Origin: an uncultured Lachnospiraceae bacterium
GTDB taxonomy: Bacteria > Bacillota > Clostridia > Lachnospirales > Lachnospiraceae
Assembly (NCBI GenBank): GCA_910577675.1
Contig: CAJTOR010000001.1
Span: 1 to 64,000 of the forward strand
Direction: 5' to 3'
Length of the DNA stretch: 64,000 nt
Position 1 is the first letter of the stretch, and each line of letters starts with the position of its first letter. The translations under genes were made by a program, and so were the position numbers. This document shows positions 49,751 through 58,482 of the stretch, piece by piece. The notes under the pieces are model-generated. The model was not told the DNA's origin. It ran no database searches and worked only from the letters and a program-made list of their open reading frames with translations.

Positions 49751-50878
49751 TTAGTCCTCCTGCGCTGGTTTCACATGCCGGATCATAGGGGTGTCTTCCG
49801 TGATCGGAAGGATCTGCGCACCTTTTTCTACCAGCTTAGGAAGTACGATCTTCATCGATTCGAGCGTCTTCCCCTTTGCGTTCGTATCATGGCACAGCAC
49901 GACGGAAACTGTCTTCTTTTCCACGCCGTCGAGCAAATTCTGTGCCAGCTCCTCCACCGTATAATTCTTCCCGGTTGCATCCCCATTGTCCACATTCCAG
50001 TCGAAATAGCGCAGGTCATTCTCAAGCAGGAAACTGATAAACGGCTGGATGGTCAGGGATTTGCAGCGGCTGTTGCTGCTCCCGCCCGGAAAACGGTAAA
50101 GCTTTGGAACGTATCCTATACTATCATACAATAAATCACTTATCTTTGTAAAGTCTTTCTCGAAATCTTCTACGGATTTATAAATTTCTGCATAATCGTG
50201 GGAATAGGAATGCATCCCGATTGAATGCCCTTCCTCCACTATCCTCTTATAGAGGCGCTTATTCTCCTCCCCCTCATGCCCGATTACAAAGAATGTCACC
50301 TTCGCGTTATACTCGTTCAAAAGATCAAGCAGCGCATCCGTGTTCTTGCTCGGCCCGTCATCAAATGTGATATATACCTTTTTATCCGCCCACGGCAGGG
50401 GTTCCCCCGTTTCCGGGTCAACTGCCTTGGTCGGTTCCGGGGTTGGCGAAGGTGTTAAAGTAGGTGTAGGTTCCAGTGTCGGGGTTGGGTTTTCATCCGT
50501 CCCGGCAATAAAACCTATATCAGCCCCCGGTGTTACCTGCCCCACCTGGTCACTCCCTTCTTTGTGGGAAGTCCCTGTCGCGGGTATCCCGCCCTCTTCA
50601 AAGCCTGGGGTAATGGTAGGAGTCGGGGTTGGTGCAGGGCTTAAAGTCCCGCTTCCACCTTTATTATTACCCGTTCCGCCACCCTGGTCATACTTTCTTA
50701 ATTCCTGCTCAAGCACCTCGATATCCTTTTGCAGTTTTGACTGTTTTGAAAACAAGATAATACATAGAATTGTCGGCACCAGTGCCAGCAAAAGAACCAG
50801 CATCATAAACTGTTCCCTCGCCCTTTTGGTCTTTTCATTCCGTGCCCTTCTGCTTGCTTCTCTCCCGTAATCGTCCAT
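49751..50878 (-). CDS. membrane-anchored polysaccharide deacetylase (NodB family)
   Basis: A 375-residue protein: cytoplasmic basic tail, TM helix (FMMLVLLLALVPTILCIILF), a short coiled coil, a Pro/Thr-rich spacer (PTPTLEPTPTLTPSPTPEPT), then the NodB domain with KVYITFDDGPSKN, GMHSYSHDYAE, YRFPGGSSNSR, FDWNVDNGDA and VLCHDTNAKG. Metal-binding Asp and two His and the catalytic residues appear intact. It probably removes acetyl groups from peptidoglycan or a related glycan outside the cell. The start at 50878 has AAGGAAG about 9 bases upstream; the earlier ATG 50899 overlaps this ribosome binding site. Confidence 0.92.
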   Translation of the reverse strand: MDDYGREASRRARNEKTKRAREQFMMLVLLLALVPTILCIILFSKQSKLQKDIEVLEQELRKYDQGGGTGNNKGGSGTLSPAPTPTPTITPGFEEGGIPATGTSHKEGSDQVGQVTPGADIGFIAGTDENPTPTLEPTPTLTPSPTPEPTKAVDPETGEPLPWADKKVYITFDDGPSKNTDALLDLLNEYNAKVTFFVIGHEGEENKRLYKRIVEEGHSIGMHSYSHDYAEIYKSVEDFEKDFTKISDLLYDSIGYVPKLYRFPGGSSNSRCKSLTIQPFISFLLENDLRYFDWNVDNGDATGKNYTVEELAQNLLDGVEKKTVSVVLCHDTNAKGKTLESMKIVLPKLVEKGAQILPITEDTPMIRHVKPAQED

Positions 50879-51256
50879 TTTCCATCTTCCTTTCCACATT
50901 CTACTTTATACTCTTCCCGCATCCGAAAAAACTCATGCAGGAAACCTTATTTCCGGCCATTTTCTCTTTGTATTCCCACAGATAAATGAAACATATTCCC
51001 TCCGGTTTTTGCAAAAAACACAGAAATAAGTTTTAAAACTGCAAAATCCAAATAATATGTACATTGAAATTACATGAAAAAACAGGAGGTATGCCGAAAA
51101 TCCCCACAAAAGAATTTTACCACAAACCTCCTGAAAAAGACACAGGCAAATGTAAAATTTAAAGATTTGTAAGAAATGATTTCCTAATTTTCCTATAAAC
51201 CTTAAAAAAATGTAAATTTCACATATAATGCCATACTCTTTTTTATTGAACTTTTA
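50879..51256. other. intergenic region, nothing but a terminator
   Basis: No gene is supported. A 23-codon frame with an AGGAGG one base from its ATG at 51091 is not credible. The minus-strand operon upstream of the ABC transporter ends within it (see 51083-51133), and the deacetylase operon is probably initiated here, but no consensus promoter was found. Confidence 0.45.
51083..51133 (-). terminator. terminator after the Bce-like ABC operon
   Basis: CAGGAGGT (51083-51090) and ACCTCCTG (51126-51133) form an 8-bp stem with a 35-base loop. On the minus strand six U residues follow. Confidence 0.5.
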
Positions 51257-54019
51257 TCAAACATTCTCATTCTTCAAAGTTTCTACCAGACTGTTTTTCT
51301 CAAGTTTAACAACCGAATAAAACATGGTTGCAAATACCACCAGAAAGACACTTAACACCGCAATTACAATATTTCCTGCCGGAATATAGAAGCTTTGCAC
51401 ATAGCCTTCGTTTATTACCCTATAGATGGCGAAAGTGATACAGGTTGCGGCGGGCAGACCGTAACAAAGGCTCTTAATCCCGTAGAGCAGGCATTCATAG
51501 TTGAGCATTTTATGCAGCCCTTTTTTCGTCATGCCGACGGATTCAAGCATTGCAAATTCCCTGCGGCGCAGTGAAATATTGGTTGAAACCGTGTTAAATA
51601 CATTGGCGGCGGCAATCAGGGAGATCAGCACAATAAAACCGTAGGAAAACACATTGATAATCACAATCATATTGCGCTCAAAGGAATCCTGCTGTGCGAT
51701 ATTATATAACGAATAGCTGGATATACTCTGCGCATTCAATTCCTTACAGATATTATCATAGACCTGGGACAAATTCCCTTCCCCTATGATAAAGACTATA
51801 TCTGACATATATATTTCCTGTGCAGCAATCTCCTTTATGGAATGGAATGCAGAAATCGGGTATACCAGGGACATGTACTTCCCATCCACACCAATCGGAA
51901 GCTCTGCATCAACCACCGTATATGGAAGTCTGAATTCATCCCCCTCCAAAATCCGGTCTTCACCCGATTCCCCATCCTCACTGTAGAGAACCTCATAGGA
52001 ATTCCCGGAAAATACACCGCTCTTTTCCCGCAGCACATCTACAGTCGAATAGCGGTTCCCGGTAAGCTCCACGCGGATACCGTCAAATACAAGAGCACGC
52101 CCTTCCTCTGAAAACCATCCAAGTTCCGTAAGCCCATGTTCTTTTGTGTAGGCAATGTATTCTTCATCCTGCATAAAATAAAAATGTATTGGAACAATAT
52201 TTCTTTCCCGTCCTGTCTGCTGTCTTGCCAATTCACTGTAATAACCATAATTTCCCGATTCCCCATCCCAATCAACATACTCCTGCGAAAGCAGCGATGT
52301 TTCTATCAGGGTAGGGTTGTACAGGGATTTTACCGTAAATGCTTTTGCAACTCCAGAAACCCCGGCAATTGTATCTCGAATTTCCTGTGCACTATATCCG
52401 CGCTCCGGATATACATAGTAACTGAAATCATAATTCTTTGCAATTGTAACCGAGGCAGCACTGTCTTTCAGATAATCAACGAAACTGCTTGCCGAGATAA
52501 AAAGTATAATGCTTACAAAGAGCGAAATCACCGTCGCGCGGTACTTTTTGCGGTTGCGGCGGAAGTTTTTGTCAGCAAGCATCCCTTCCATGCCGAAAAG
52601 CTTGTAAAGAAAGCCCCTTGTGCGCACTGCCCTGCGGTTTACACGGATCTCGCTGTTCTGGCGGATCGCCTCAATTGCGGAAATCTTCATTGCTTTTCGC
52701 GCCGGTATCACCGCGGAAATTAAAACCGTAAAAAATGCCAGCACCCCCGCCACGATAAGCGCCCAGAGTTTTATATGCAGGGAAAATGGGATGGAAGCGG
52801 AACCGACCAGACCGACAAAGCGGTAGCGCAGTATATAAAAGGTAACACTCATCCCGAGTATCCCGGCACCGATACCGAGCGGGATACCAAAAATACTTAC
52901 AGCACATGCTTCAAAGAGGATGCTCTGGCGAAGCTGGCGTTTTGTAGCACCGATGGATGACAGAAGCCCGAACTGTTTGATTCTCTCATTGATGGAAATC
53001 GAGAATGCATTGTAGATCAGGGCAACCGAACCGAATACAATGATGATGCACAGAATACCCCCAAGCCCGAAATATACGCTTGAAAAAGAGTCCGCCTTGG
53101 ATATGCCGCTTGTATAAAGCAAATGGCTGTGATAATCGTATTCGAGTGCTGATGTTTCGTACTGGCTGAGGAAATCAAAAAGTTTACTTTGTTTGTCCAT
53201 TGTAAAAAATACACCGAGGAATCCGCTGCCCAAAGACATCTTCTCCCCCTCTTTTAAATCTGCGCCGCAAAATACCCTGAAACCGGGCATTGCATAATGC
53301 TCTTTGCTGCAACTGTATATACCGACAATCGTAAATTCTTCTACCTGCTGACCTGTCACTAAATTCTCGGCACATTCCATAGTTTTAACAGCAGAACCGG
53401 GCATGCCATCCTGTTTTTTCTCCCCGGTTCCTTCCTTATTTGTAGTACTTTCCCTCTGCACTAAAGAGTTGTGCCCTGTAAGAATTTCCCCGTTAAATTC
53501 CCGGTAGCCGATACTCCCGCTGATTGTATCGCCAATCTTAAATTTCTGATTCCCGTAATTAATAAATCTTTCAGGGAGCAGGATCTCATTTTTATTTTCC
53601 GGCATCCTGCCCGCAAGCAGCTCAAAGCGCACCAGTTTTTCTGCGGATTCACGCTCCCCGATAATACTGCAAAACTGTAAATACGGCCGTATTTCATCCT
53701 TCCATTCCACCTTTTCGCTGCCATTTTTTATGGTATCTGCCAGGTTCATATAGCCGATCTCATAAATCCCAAAGGAGCGTTTGACCTCTTCCGATTCCTC
53801 CAAATTAGAAAGCACATCCTGCCCTACCCCATACAAGGAGCCTTCCCATTCACCCTCCTCCGCAATGGTCGTTTCAATCATATAATTTTTTAAGCTTGAA
53901 ATACTGGTGGTAACCGCCGTAAACATTGCGGTTGACAATATGATCCCTATAATTGTCACCGCCGTGCGGACTTTGTTTTTCTTTAAACCGGAAAGTGTCA
54001 CCTTATTTAATATTTTCAT
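51257..54019 (-). CDS. BceB-like ABC transporter permease (FtsX family)
   Basis: A 920-residue integral membrane protein with one N-terminal TM, a large extracytoplasmic region (residues 45-310), a first FtsX block of three TM helices (residues 320-440, with SINERIKQFGLLSSIGATKRQLRQ), a further TM near 500, a second large extracytoplasmic domain, and a final FtsX block (FVLISLIAAANVFNTVSTNI to the end). Such dual-FtsX permeases work in detoxification modules that sense and resist peptide antibiotics acting on lipid II cycle intermediates. Its ATG overlaps the ATPase stop by 4 bases. The substrate is unknown. Confidence 0.88.
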   Translation of the reverse strand: MKILNKVTLSGLKKNKVRTAVTIIGIILSTAMFTAVTTSISSLKNYMIETTIAEEGEWEGSLYGVGQDVLSNLEESEEVKRSFGIYEIGYMNLADTIKNGSEKVEWKDEIRPYLQFCSIIGERESAEKLVRFELLAGRMPENKNEILLPERFINYGNQKFKIGDTISGSIGYREFNGEILTGHNSLVQRESTTNKEGTGEKKQDGMPGSAVKTMECAENLVTGQQVEEFTIVGIYSCSKEHYAMPGFRVFCGADLKEGEKMSLGSGFLGVFFTMDKQSKLFDFLSQYETSALEYDYHSHLLYTSGISKADSFSSVYFGLGGILCIIIVFGSVALIYNAFSISINERIKQFGLLSSIGATKRQLRQSILFEACAVSIFGIPLGIGAGILGMSVTFYILRYRFVGLVGSASIPFSLHIKLWALIVAGVLAFFTVLISAVIPARKAMKISAIEAIRQNSEIRVNRRAVRTRGFLYKLFGMEGMLADKNFRRNRKKYRATVISLFVSIILFISASSFVDYLKDSAASVTIAKNYDFSYYVYPERGYSAQEIRDTIAGVSGVAKAFTVKSLYNPTLIETSLLSQEYVDWDGESGNYGYYSELARQQTGRERNIVPIHFYFMQDEEYIAYTKEHGLTELGWFSEEGRALVFDGIRVELTGNRYSTVDVLREKSGVFSGNSYEVLYSEDGESGEDRILEGDEFRLPYTVVDAELPIGVDGKYMSLVYPISAFHSIKEIAAQEIYMSDIVFIIGEGNLSQVYDNICKELNAQSISSYSLYNIAQQDSFERNMIVIINVFSYGFIVLISLIAAANVFNTVSTNISLRRREFAMLESVGMTKKGLHKMLNYECLLYGIKSLCYGLPAATCITFAIYRVINEGYVQSFYIPAGNIVIAVLSVFLVVFATMFYSVVKLEKNSLVETLKNENV

Positions 54020-54699
54020 TTGCGGATCACCTCATCTCTCGTAATCTGCCCGTCCTCAATGGCAATAATGCGATCCGCCTGCAGCGCAATCGACTCATCG
54101 TGCGTTATAACAATCAGTGTCTGGTTAAATTTTTTATTCGATAATTTTAACAGCTCGATTATTTCATGGCTGTTCTTGGAATCAAGATTGCCGGTTGGCT
54201 CATCCGCAAGCATAACGGCTGGGGCATTCATCAGCGCCCTGCCGATGGAAACCCTCTGCTGCTGTCCCCCCGACAGCTCATTTGGCAGATGTTCTTCCCG
54301 CCCTTTCAGCTTTAAGACCGCCAAAAGTTCCTCAAGCCTTTCTTTGTTGACCTTTCGCCCATCAAGCAGTACGGGCAGTGTCATGTTCTCCGTTACATTT
54401 AATACCGGAATCAGATTGTAGAACTGGTAGATCAGCCCCACCTCCCTGCGTCGGAAGATGGCAAGCTGCTCGTCCTTCTGCCCATACACATCGGTTTCAC
54501 TCAGAAAAACTTTCCCCGAAGTCGGGCGGTCCACACCGCCAAGAATATGCAAAAGCGTTGATTTCCCGGAACCTGACGGTCCGATAATCGCGACAAACTG
54601 CCCCCATTCCACCGAAAAACTAATATCGTTAAGAGCCACGACCCTGTTTTCCTTCTCCCCATATACTTTTGTCAAATGTTCCACTCGCAAAATCTCCAT
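54016..54699 (-). CDS. BceA-like ABC transporter ATP-binding protein
   Basis: A 227-residue MacB/LolD-type ATPase. It has Walker A IIGPSGSGKSTLLHILGG, signature LSGGQQQRVSIGRAL, Walker B VMLADEPTGNLDS and H-loop VITHDESIAL. GGGAGG lies 5-6 bases before ATG 54699; earlier in-frame starts lack a ribosome binding site. It is co-translated with the permease (4-base overlap). Upstream a perfect inverted repeat lies behind a -10 box without a proper -35, as in BceR-type activated promoters. Confidence 0.93.
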   Translation of the reverse strand: MEILRVEHLTKVYGEKENRVVALNDISFSVEWGQFVAIIGPSGSGKSTLLHILGGVDRPTSGKVFLSETDVYGQKDEQLAIFRRREVGLIYQFYNLIPVLNVTENMTLPVLLDGRKVNKERLEELLAVLKLKGREEHLPNELSGGQQQRVSIGRALMNAPAVMLADEPTGNLDSKNSHEIIELLKLSNKKFNQTLIVITHDESIALQADRIIAIEDGQITRDEVIRK

Positions 54700-54767
54700 A
54701 GAAACCTCCCTTATTTTCACTCCCCGGCGCAACTATCCTGTATCCGCATCCGAGTTTATTTTCCCCT

Positions 54768-54823
54768 ATTATATCCTGCCAACCTTACACCACGGTGAAT
54801 CTAAAGTGACAGTTTCGTCACTT
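54768..54823 (-). promoter_or_regulatory. BceR-type activated promoter of the ABC genes
   Basis: TATAAT (54773-54768) lacks a usable -35. About 30 bases upstream is the inverted repeat AAGTGAC-N6-GTCACTT (54804-54823, minus-strand reading the same). The placement fits a response-regulator site activating transcription from about -45 to -65. Confidence 0.65.
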
Positions 54824-54848
54824 AGGCAAATTTTCATTTTCCTGCTTC

Positions 54849-55874
54849 TTAGACAATCCCCTTATAAATTCTTATAAGGAAGCGCGCCCCGCCTTCCCTG
54901 CGGTTTTCGGCACAGATTGTGCCGTTCTGCACCAGAAGGATTGCCCTTGTAAGCGCAAGTCCGATACCTACACTGTTCCCGGAAGAATTTCTTCCCTTGT
55001 AAAAGCGCTCAAACAGATGGGGCAGATCCTGCGGGTCAAACCCCTCGCCGTTATCCTCAACGACAATCTCGGTATATATCGCATTTTCACAAGCTGCGAC
55101 GCTGATTAAGCCCCCTTCTGCCGTGTGCTCGATACAGTTTTTAAGTATATTTCCAACCGCTTCCGTACTCCAGGCAAGATCCCCGGTAAACGCAGCGTCC
55201 CGCATAACCTTTTTTGTATCGAGGGTCTGTCCCCTCAAATCCATCAGGATGCCGAAAGGTTTTGCCGCATCGCGGATTAATTTTTCCACCGTCACCGTTT
55301 CCCTTACAAATTCCACCGTACCGGCATCTAACTTTGACAGCTTTAACAGGGCTTCAATCAGCCATTCGATACGGTGTGTCAGTTGCTTAGCCTGCTTTAG
55401 CCGCAGGGCATACTCCTCTCCGAATCCTGCCTCTCCCCCTAAGGGATCAGCGGCTTCCCTCCCGCCCATCGTTTCAAGCGTAAGGTTTAGCGCTGTGAGC
55501 GGGGTGCGTATCTGATGCGAAATATCCGCAATCGAATCCGCCAGATATTTTTTTTCATTCCTTAATTTTTCCGCCTGGGTTTGCAAGGTATCCGTGATCT
55601 TTGCAAGCTCATTTGCCACAACCTCCGTTTCGCCCTCCTCATAATTTTTAAAACGCACACGGTAATCCCCGTGCAAAAGCCTGTCCATATCAAGCGCCAG
55701 GGCGCGAAGCTTCCTTTTTCTCCTGCACTCGAAAAAAAAGGCGGGCAGTGTGCAGAATGCCACACAGCCCACCGCCAGCAACGCCGCTTTATAGGACAAA
55801 AACATCCCCGCAGTCAACCCAAAAACCGCGGATGCAAGGTATACAAACCAGTGAATGCCATCCTTATTCCACAT
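54849..55874 (-). CDS. BceS-like intramembrane-sensing histidine kinase
   Basis: A 341-residue kinase. Two closely spaced TM helices (FVYLASAVFGLTAGMFLSY and ALLAVGCVAFCTLPAFFF) leave almost no extracellular loop, the hallmark of intramembrane-sensing kinases that take their signal from the ABC transporter. HisKA shows DISHQIRTPLTALNLTLE and HATPase_c shows NILKNCIEHTAEGG and SVGIGLALTRAIL. The HAMP-like stretch and linker lie in residues 45-115. GGGGGAG lies 3-4 bases before the ATG. It forms a two-component pair with the upstream regulator and an operon-like cluster with the ABC genes. Confidence 0.93.
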   Translation of the reverse strand: MWNKDGIHWFVYLASAVFGLTAGMFLSYKAALLAVGCVAFCTLPAFFFECRRKRKLRALALDMDRLLHGDYRVRFKNYEEGETEVVANELAKITDTLQTQAEKLRNEKKYLADSIADISHQIRTPLTALNLTLETMGGREAADPLGGEAGFGEEYALRLKQAKQLTHRIEWLIEALLKLSKLDAGTVEFVRETVTVEKLIRDAAKPFGILMDLRGQTLDTKKVMRDAAFTGDLAWSTEAVGNILKNCIEHTAEGGLISVAACENAIYTEIVVEDNGEGFDPQDLPHLFERFYKGRNSSGNSVGIGLALTRAILLVQNGTICAENRREGGARFLIRIYKGIV

Positions 55875-55883
55875 ATGCTCCCC

Positions 55884-56552
55884 CTACGCCCGGTATCCGA
55901 TCCCGCGCACGGTCCTGATGCGCTCCGGTTGTGCCGGGTCATCCTCAATTTTTTCCCTCAGCCTTTTAATATATACGGTAAGTGTATTATCATTGACAAA
56001 ATCGCCCCCCACATCCCAGAGTTCGGCAAGAAGTTTCCCCCTTTTAACAACATTTCCCTTATTCTGGCAGAAAATCAAAAGCAGCCTGTATTCTAAAGCA
56101 GAGAGCACAATCTCTTTCCCGTCCTTACTTACCGACGCTTTGTCCGCGTCCACGCGGATACCGTAAAAATCATAGACCGATGGTCTTTTCCCGCCCCGGC
56201 GCAGTACTACCCGGATGCGCGAGAGCAGTTCCCTCGGGCGGAAAGGTTTGCGGATATAATCTTCCGCCCCAAGTTCAAGCCCCGTAACCACACTGTACTC
56301 ATCGCCGGAAGCGGTCAGGAAAATAACGGGCACCTGATACTGCTCCCGTATCTTTTTGCAAAGGGAAAAACCATTGCCGTCTTTTAGCGAAATATCAAGT
56401 AACACCAAGTCAAACCCGCCCTCATCAAGACATTCTTCCGCCGCCTTCTGCCCTGTCGCGCAAGCGGTCAAAAACCCTTCCTGGCGCAAAAATGTGCCGA
56501 GGCTGTCGGCGATCATCAAATCATCCTCCACCAGCAATATCCGCTCCATCAT
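55884..56552 (-). CDS. BceR-like OmpR-family response regulator
   Basis: A 222-residue regulator. The receiver has ILLVEDD, the phospho-acceptor D in LVLLDISLKDG and Lys in DYIRKPFRPREL; the effector domain has VLSALEYRLLLIFCQNKGNV and LTVYIKRLREKIEDDP and TVRGIGYRA. It starts either at ATG 56552 or the next codon 56549. It sits 10 bases upstream of the kinase. Likely targets are the inverted repeat at 54804-54823 and possibly its own promoter. Confidence 0.94.
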   Translation of the reverse strand: MMERILLVEDDLMIADSLGTFLRQEGFLTACATGQKAAEECLDEGGFDLVLLDISLKDGNGFSLCKKIREQYQVPVIFLTASGDEYSVVTGLELGAEDYIRKPFRPRELLSRIRVVLRRGGKRPSVYDFYGIRVDADKASVSKDGKEIVLSALEYRLLLIFCQNKGNVVKRGKLLAELWDVGGDFVNDNTLTVYIKRLREKIEDDPAQPERIRTVRGIGYRA

Positions 56553-56566
56553 TCCCCCTAAAAAGC

Positions 56567-57472
56567 TTACAACGCCAGTCCCCTCAGATATTCCGCCGCA
56601 AAAACAGCCGCATTCGCACCGTCCGCCGCCGCTGTCACAACCTGTCGCAGTGCCTTTGCGCGCACATCCCCCGCGACAAAAAATCCGTCCACCGACGTTT
56701 TCCCCGTTTCGTCCGCAACCACATAACCGGTTTTATCCAATGTTACAACCCCTTTTAAAAGTTCGGTCTGCGGTTCCATGCCCACCGCAACAAACAGCCC
56801 CTGGCACTCTATTTCACTCCCGTCAGAAAGCACAATCCCGGAAACTTTGTTTTCCCCCTTAACCTTATTTATTACCGCCGGGGCAAGAATTGTAACGTTT
56901 TCTTTTTCCCTGAGTTTTAAAAGAGTTGCCTTTGCACCGCGGAATTCCTCCCTGCGGTGGATCAGGTACACTTTGCTGCACATCTCGGATAAATAAAGTG
57001 CATCATCAAGGGCTGTGTCCCCGCCGCCCGCAACTGCAACAATCTTTTTCCGGTAAAAGGCTCCGTCACAGACCGCACAGTAGGAAACGCCGCGCCCCGC
57101 TAATACATCCTCACCCACAACCCCGAGATGGCGGTGTGCTGCCCCCGCGGCATAGATTACTGTCCTGGCGGAAAGTCTTTCCCCATCCTTTAGGACAATG
57201 CAGAAAATATCGCCTTCCTTTTTGATTTCTGCCGCTTCCCCCTCAAGGAATTCTGCGCCGAAATCATTCGCATGCCTCCTAAATGCCTCCCCCATATCAT
57301 AACCGTTCATTCCCGGCATCCCGAGGTAGTTATCCACCTGTCTGCTCTCTGCAACCTGCCCAAGCCCCATATAGAGCTTTTCAAGCACGGTCACATTAAG
57401 ATTTGCCCTCCTCGCGTAAATTGCGGCAGAAAGCCCCGCAGGCCCGCTCCCTATAATCAGTACATCAATCAT
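56567..57472 (-). CDS. thioredoxin reductase-like FAD/NAD(P) disulfide oxidoreductase
   Basis: A 301-residue flavoprotein with the FAD loop IDVLIIGSGPAGLSAAIYARR, the NADPH loop IVAVAGGGDTALDDALYLSE, and the C-terminal FAD motif VDGFFVAGDVRAKALRQVVTAAADGANAAV. The redox-active pair is C132-A-V-C135, in the slot of the usual CATC or CAVC. This matches TrxB-type enzymes that reduce thioredoxin. The start at ATG 57472 has AGGAGG 8 bases upstream; the longer frame from 57493 would include that ribosome binding site. No thioredoxin gene lies adjacent. Confidence 0.92.
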   Translation of the reverse strand: MIDVLIIGSGPAGLSAAIYARRANLNVTVLEKLYMGLGQVAESRQVDNYLGMPGMNGYDMGEAFRRHANDFGAEFLEGEAAEIKKEGDIFCIVLKDGERLSARTVIYAAGAAHRHLGVVGEDVLAGRGVSYCAVCDGAFYRKKIVAVAGGGDTALDDALYLSEMCSKVYLIHRREEFRGAKATLLKLREKENVTILAPAVINKVKGENKVSGIVLSDGSEIECQGLFVAVGMEPQTELLKGVVTLDKTGYVVADETGKTSVDGFFVAGDVRAKALRQVVTAAADGANAAVFAAEYLRGLAL

Positions 57473-57505
57473 TTTCAGTACCTCCTGTTTCATATTTTTC
57501 TAAGG

Positions 57506-58465
57506 TCAGATCACATAGAACCAGCTCCCATCCTGGCCGATCTCCATCCCCTTGATACCACCTTTGTTAATATAGTCCATGGAAAGCTCCTGGTTCTTGA
57601 TACTTACGCGCGTGCCTGCGGGGATGGATGCTGTGATAAAGGCGTTGCCGCCAATAACCGAACCCGCCCCGATCACGGTATCACCGCCTAAGATGGAAGC
57701 TCCGGAATAGATGGTCACATTATCCTCAATCGTCGGATGGCGGCGCTTGTTCTTCAGCTTCTGACCGCCCTTTGTGGAGAGTGCCCCGAGTGTCACTCCC
57801 TGGTAAATTTTTACATTATCCCCTATCACTGTGGTTTCGCCGACAACGATCCCAGTGCCATGGTCAATGAAAAAGTATTTCCCAATGGTTGCGCCCGGGT
57901 GGATATCGATGCCGGTCAGGCTGTGCGCATGTTCCGTCATAATACGCGGAATTAACGGAACCGAAAGTTTGTATAACTCATGCGCGATACGGTTTACCAT
58001 AATCGCGTACAGACCTGGGTAGGAAAAAATAATCTCGTCGGTATTGTAGGCTGCCGGGTCGCCGTCGTATGCCGCCTGCACATCCGTTTCAATCAGTGCG
58101 CGCACTTTTGGGATACACCTTAAAAACGCCACGCATTTTTCCCCGACAAGCGCTGCAAGCTCTTTGTGATCCTTTCCCCCATATTCCCCCATATGCTCAA
58201 ACACAATCAAAACCTGGCGGTTTAAGTGGTACAAAACATCCTCAAGCAGCATGGTCAGATTATTTTTCTGCGTATAGAATTTGTATTTTTTATTTTTAAA
58301 ATACCCCGGAAAAATAATCTGCTGCAATTTGTTCACGATCCCGATAATCGCTTCCTTATCCAACTGGTTGACAGTGTCCCCGCGGTCAATCGTCCGCTCG
58401 CTCTGATAGTCACAAAGAATCTCCTCGACCAGCCCGCTAACTTCCCGTTCCACGTCAATATCCAT
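57506..58465 (-). CDS. serine O-acetyltransferase, long form (EpsC/CysE)
   Basis: A 319-residue enzyme forming O-acetylserine for cysteine synthesis. An N-terminal helical domain of about 160 residues precedes a left-handed beta-helix of hexapeptide repeats (THE-like HSLTGIDIHPGATIGKYFFI, DHGTGIVVGETTVIGDNVKI, GVTLGALSTKGGQ), including the catalytic His/Asp region in DHGTGIVVGE. This EpsC-type longer form occurs in Clostridia. The start at ATG 58465 has GGGGGG 5 bases upstream; an earlier ATG at 58495 reads through it. It lies 33 bases upstream of the thioredoxin reductase-like gene. Confidence 0.93.
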   Translation of the reverse strand: MDIDVEREVSGLVEEILCDYQSERTIDRGDTVNQLDKEAIIGIVNKLQQIIFPGYFKNKKYKFYTQKNNLTMLLEDVLYHLNRQVLIVFEHMGEYGGKDHKELAALVGEKCVAFLRCIPKVRALIETDVQAAYDGDPAAYNTDEIIFSYPGLYAIMVNRIAHELYKLSVPLIPRIMTEHAHSLTGIDIHPGATIGKYFFIDHGTGIVVGETTVIGDNVKIYQGVTLGALSTKGGQKLKNKRRHPTIEDNVTIYSGASILGGDTVIGAGSVIGGNAFITASIPAGTRVSIKNQELSMDYINKGGIKGMEIGQDGSWFYVI

Positions 58466-58482
58466 AATGCCCCCCATCTGCA

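Noticed and set aside
51091..51162. Short peptide frame after AGGAGGT upstream of the ABC operon
   Set aside because: The AGGAGG is one base from the ATG, too close, and it forms the arm of a terminator hairpin on the minus strand.
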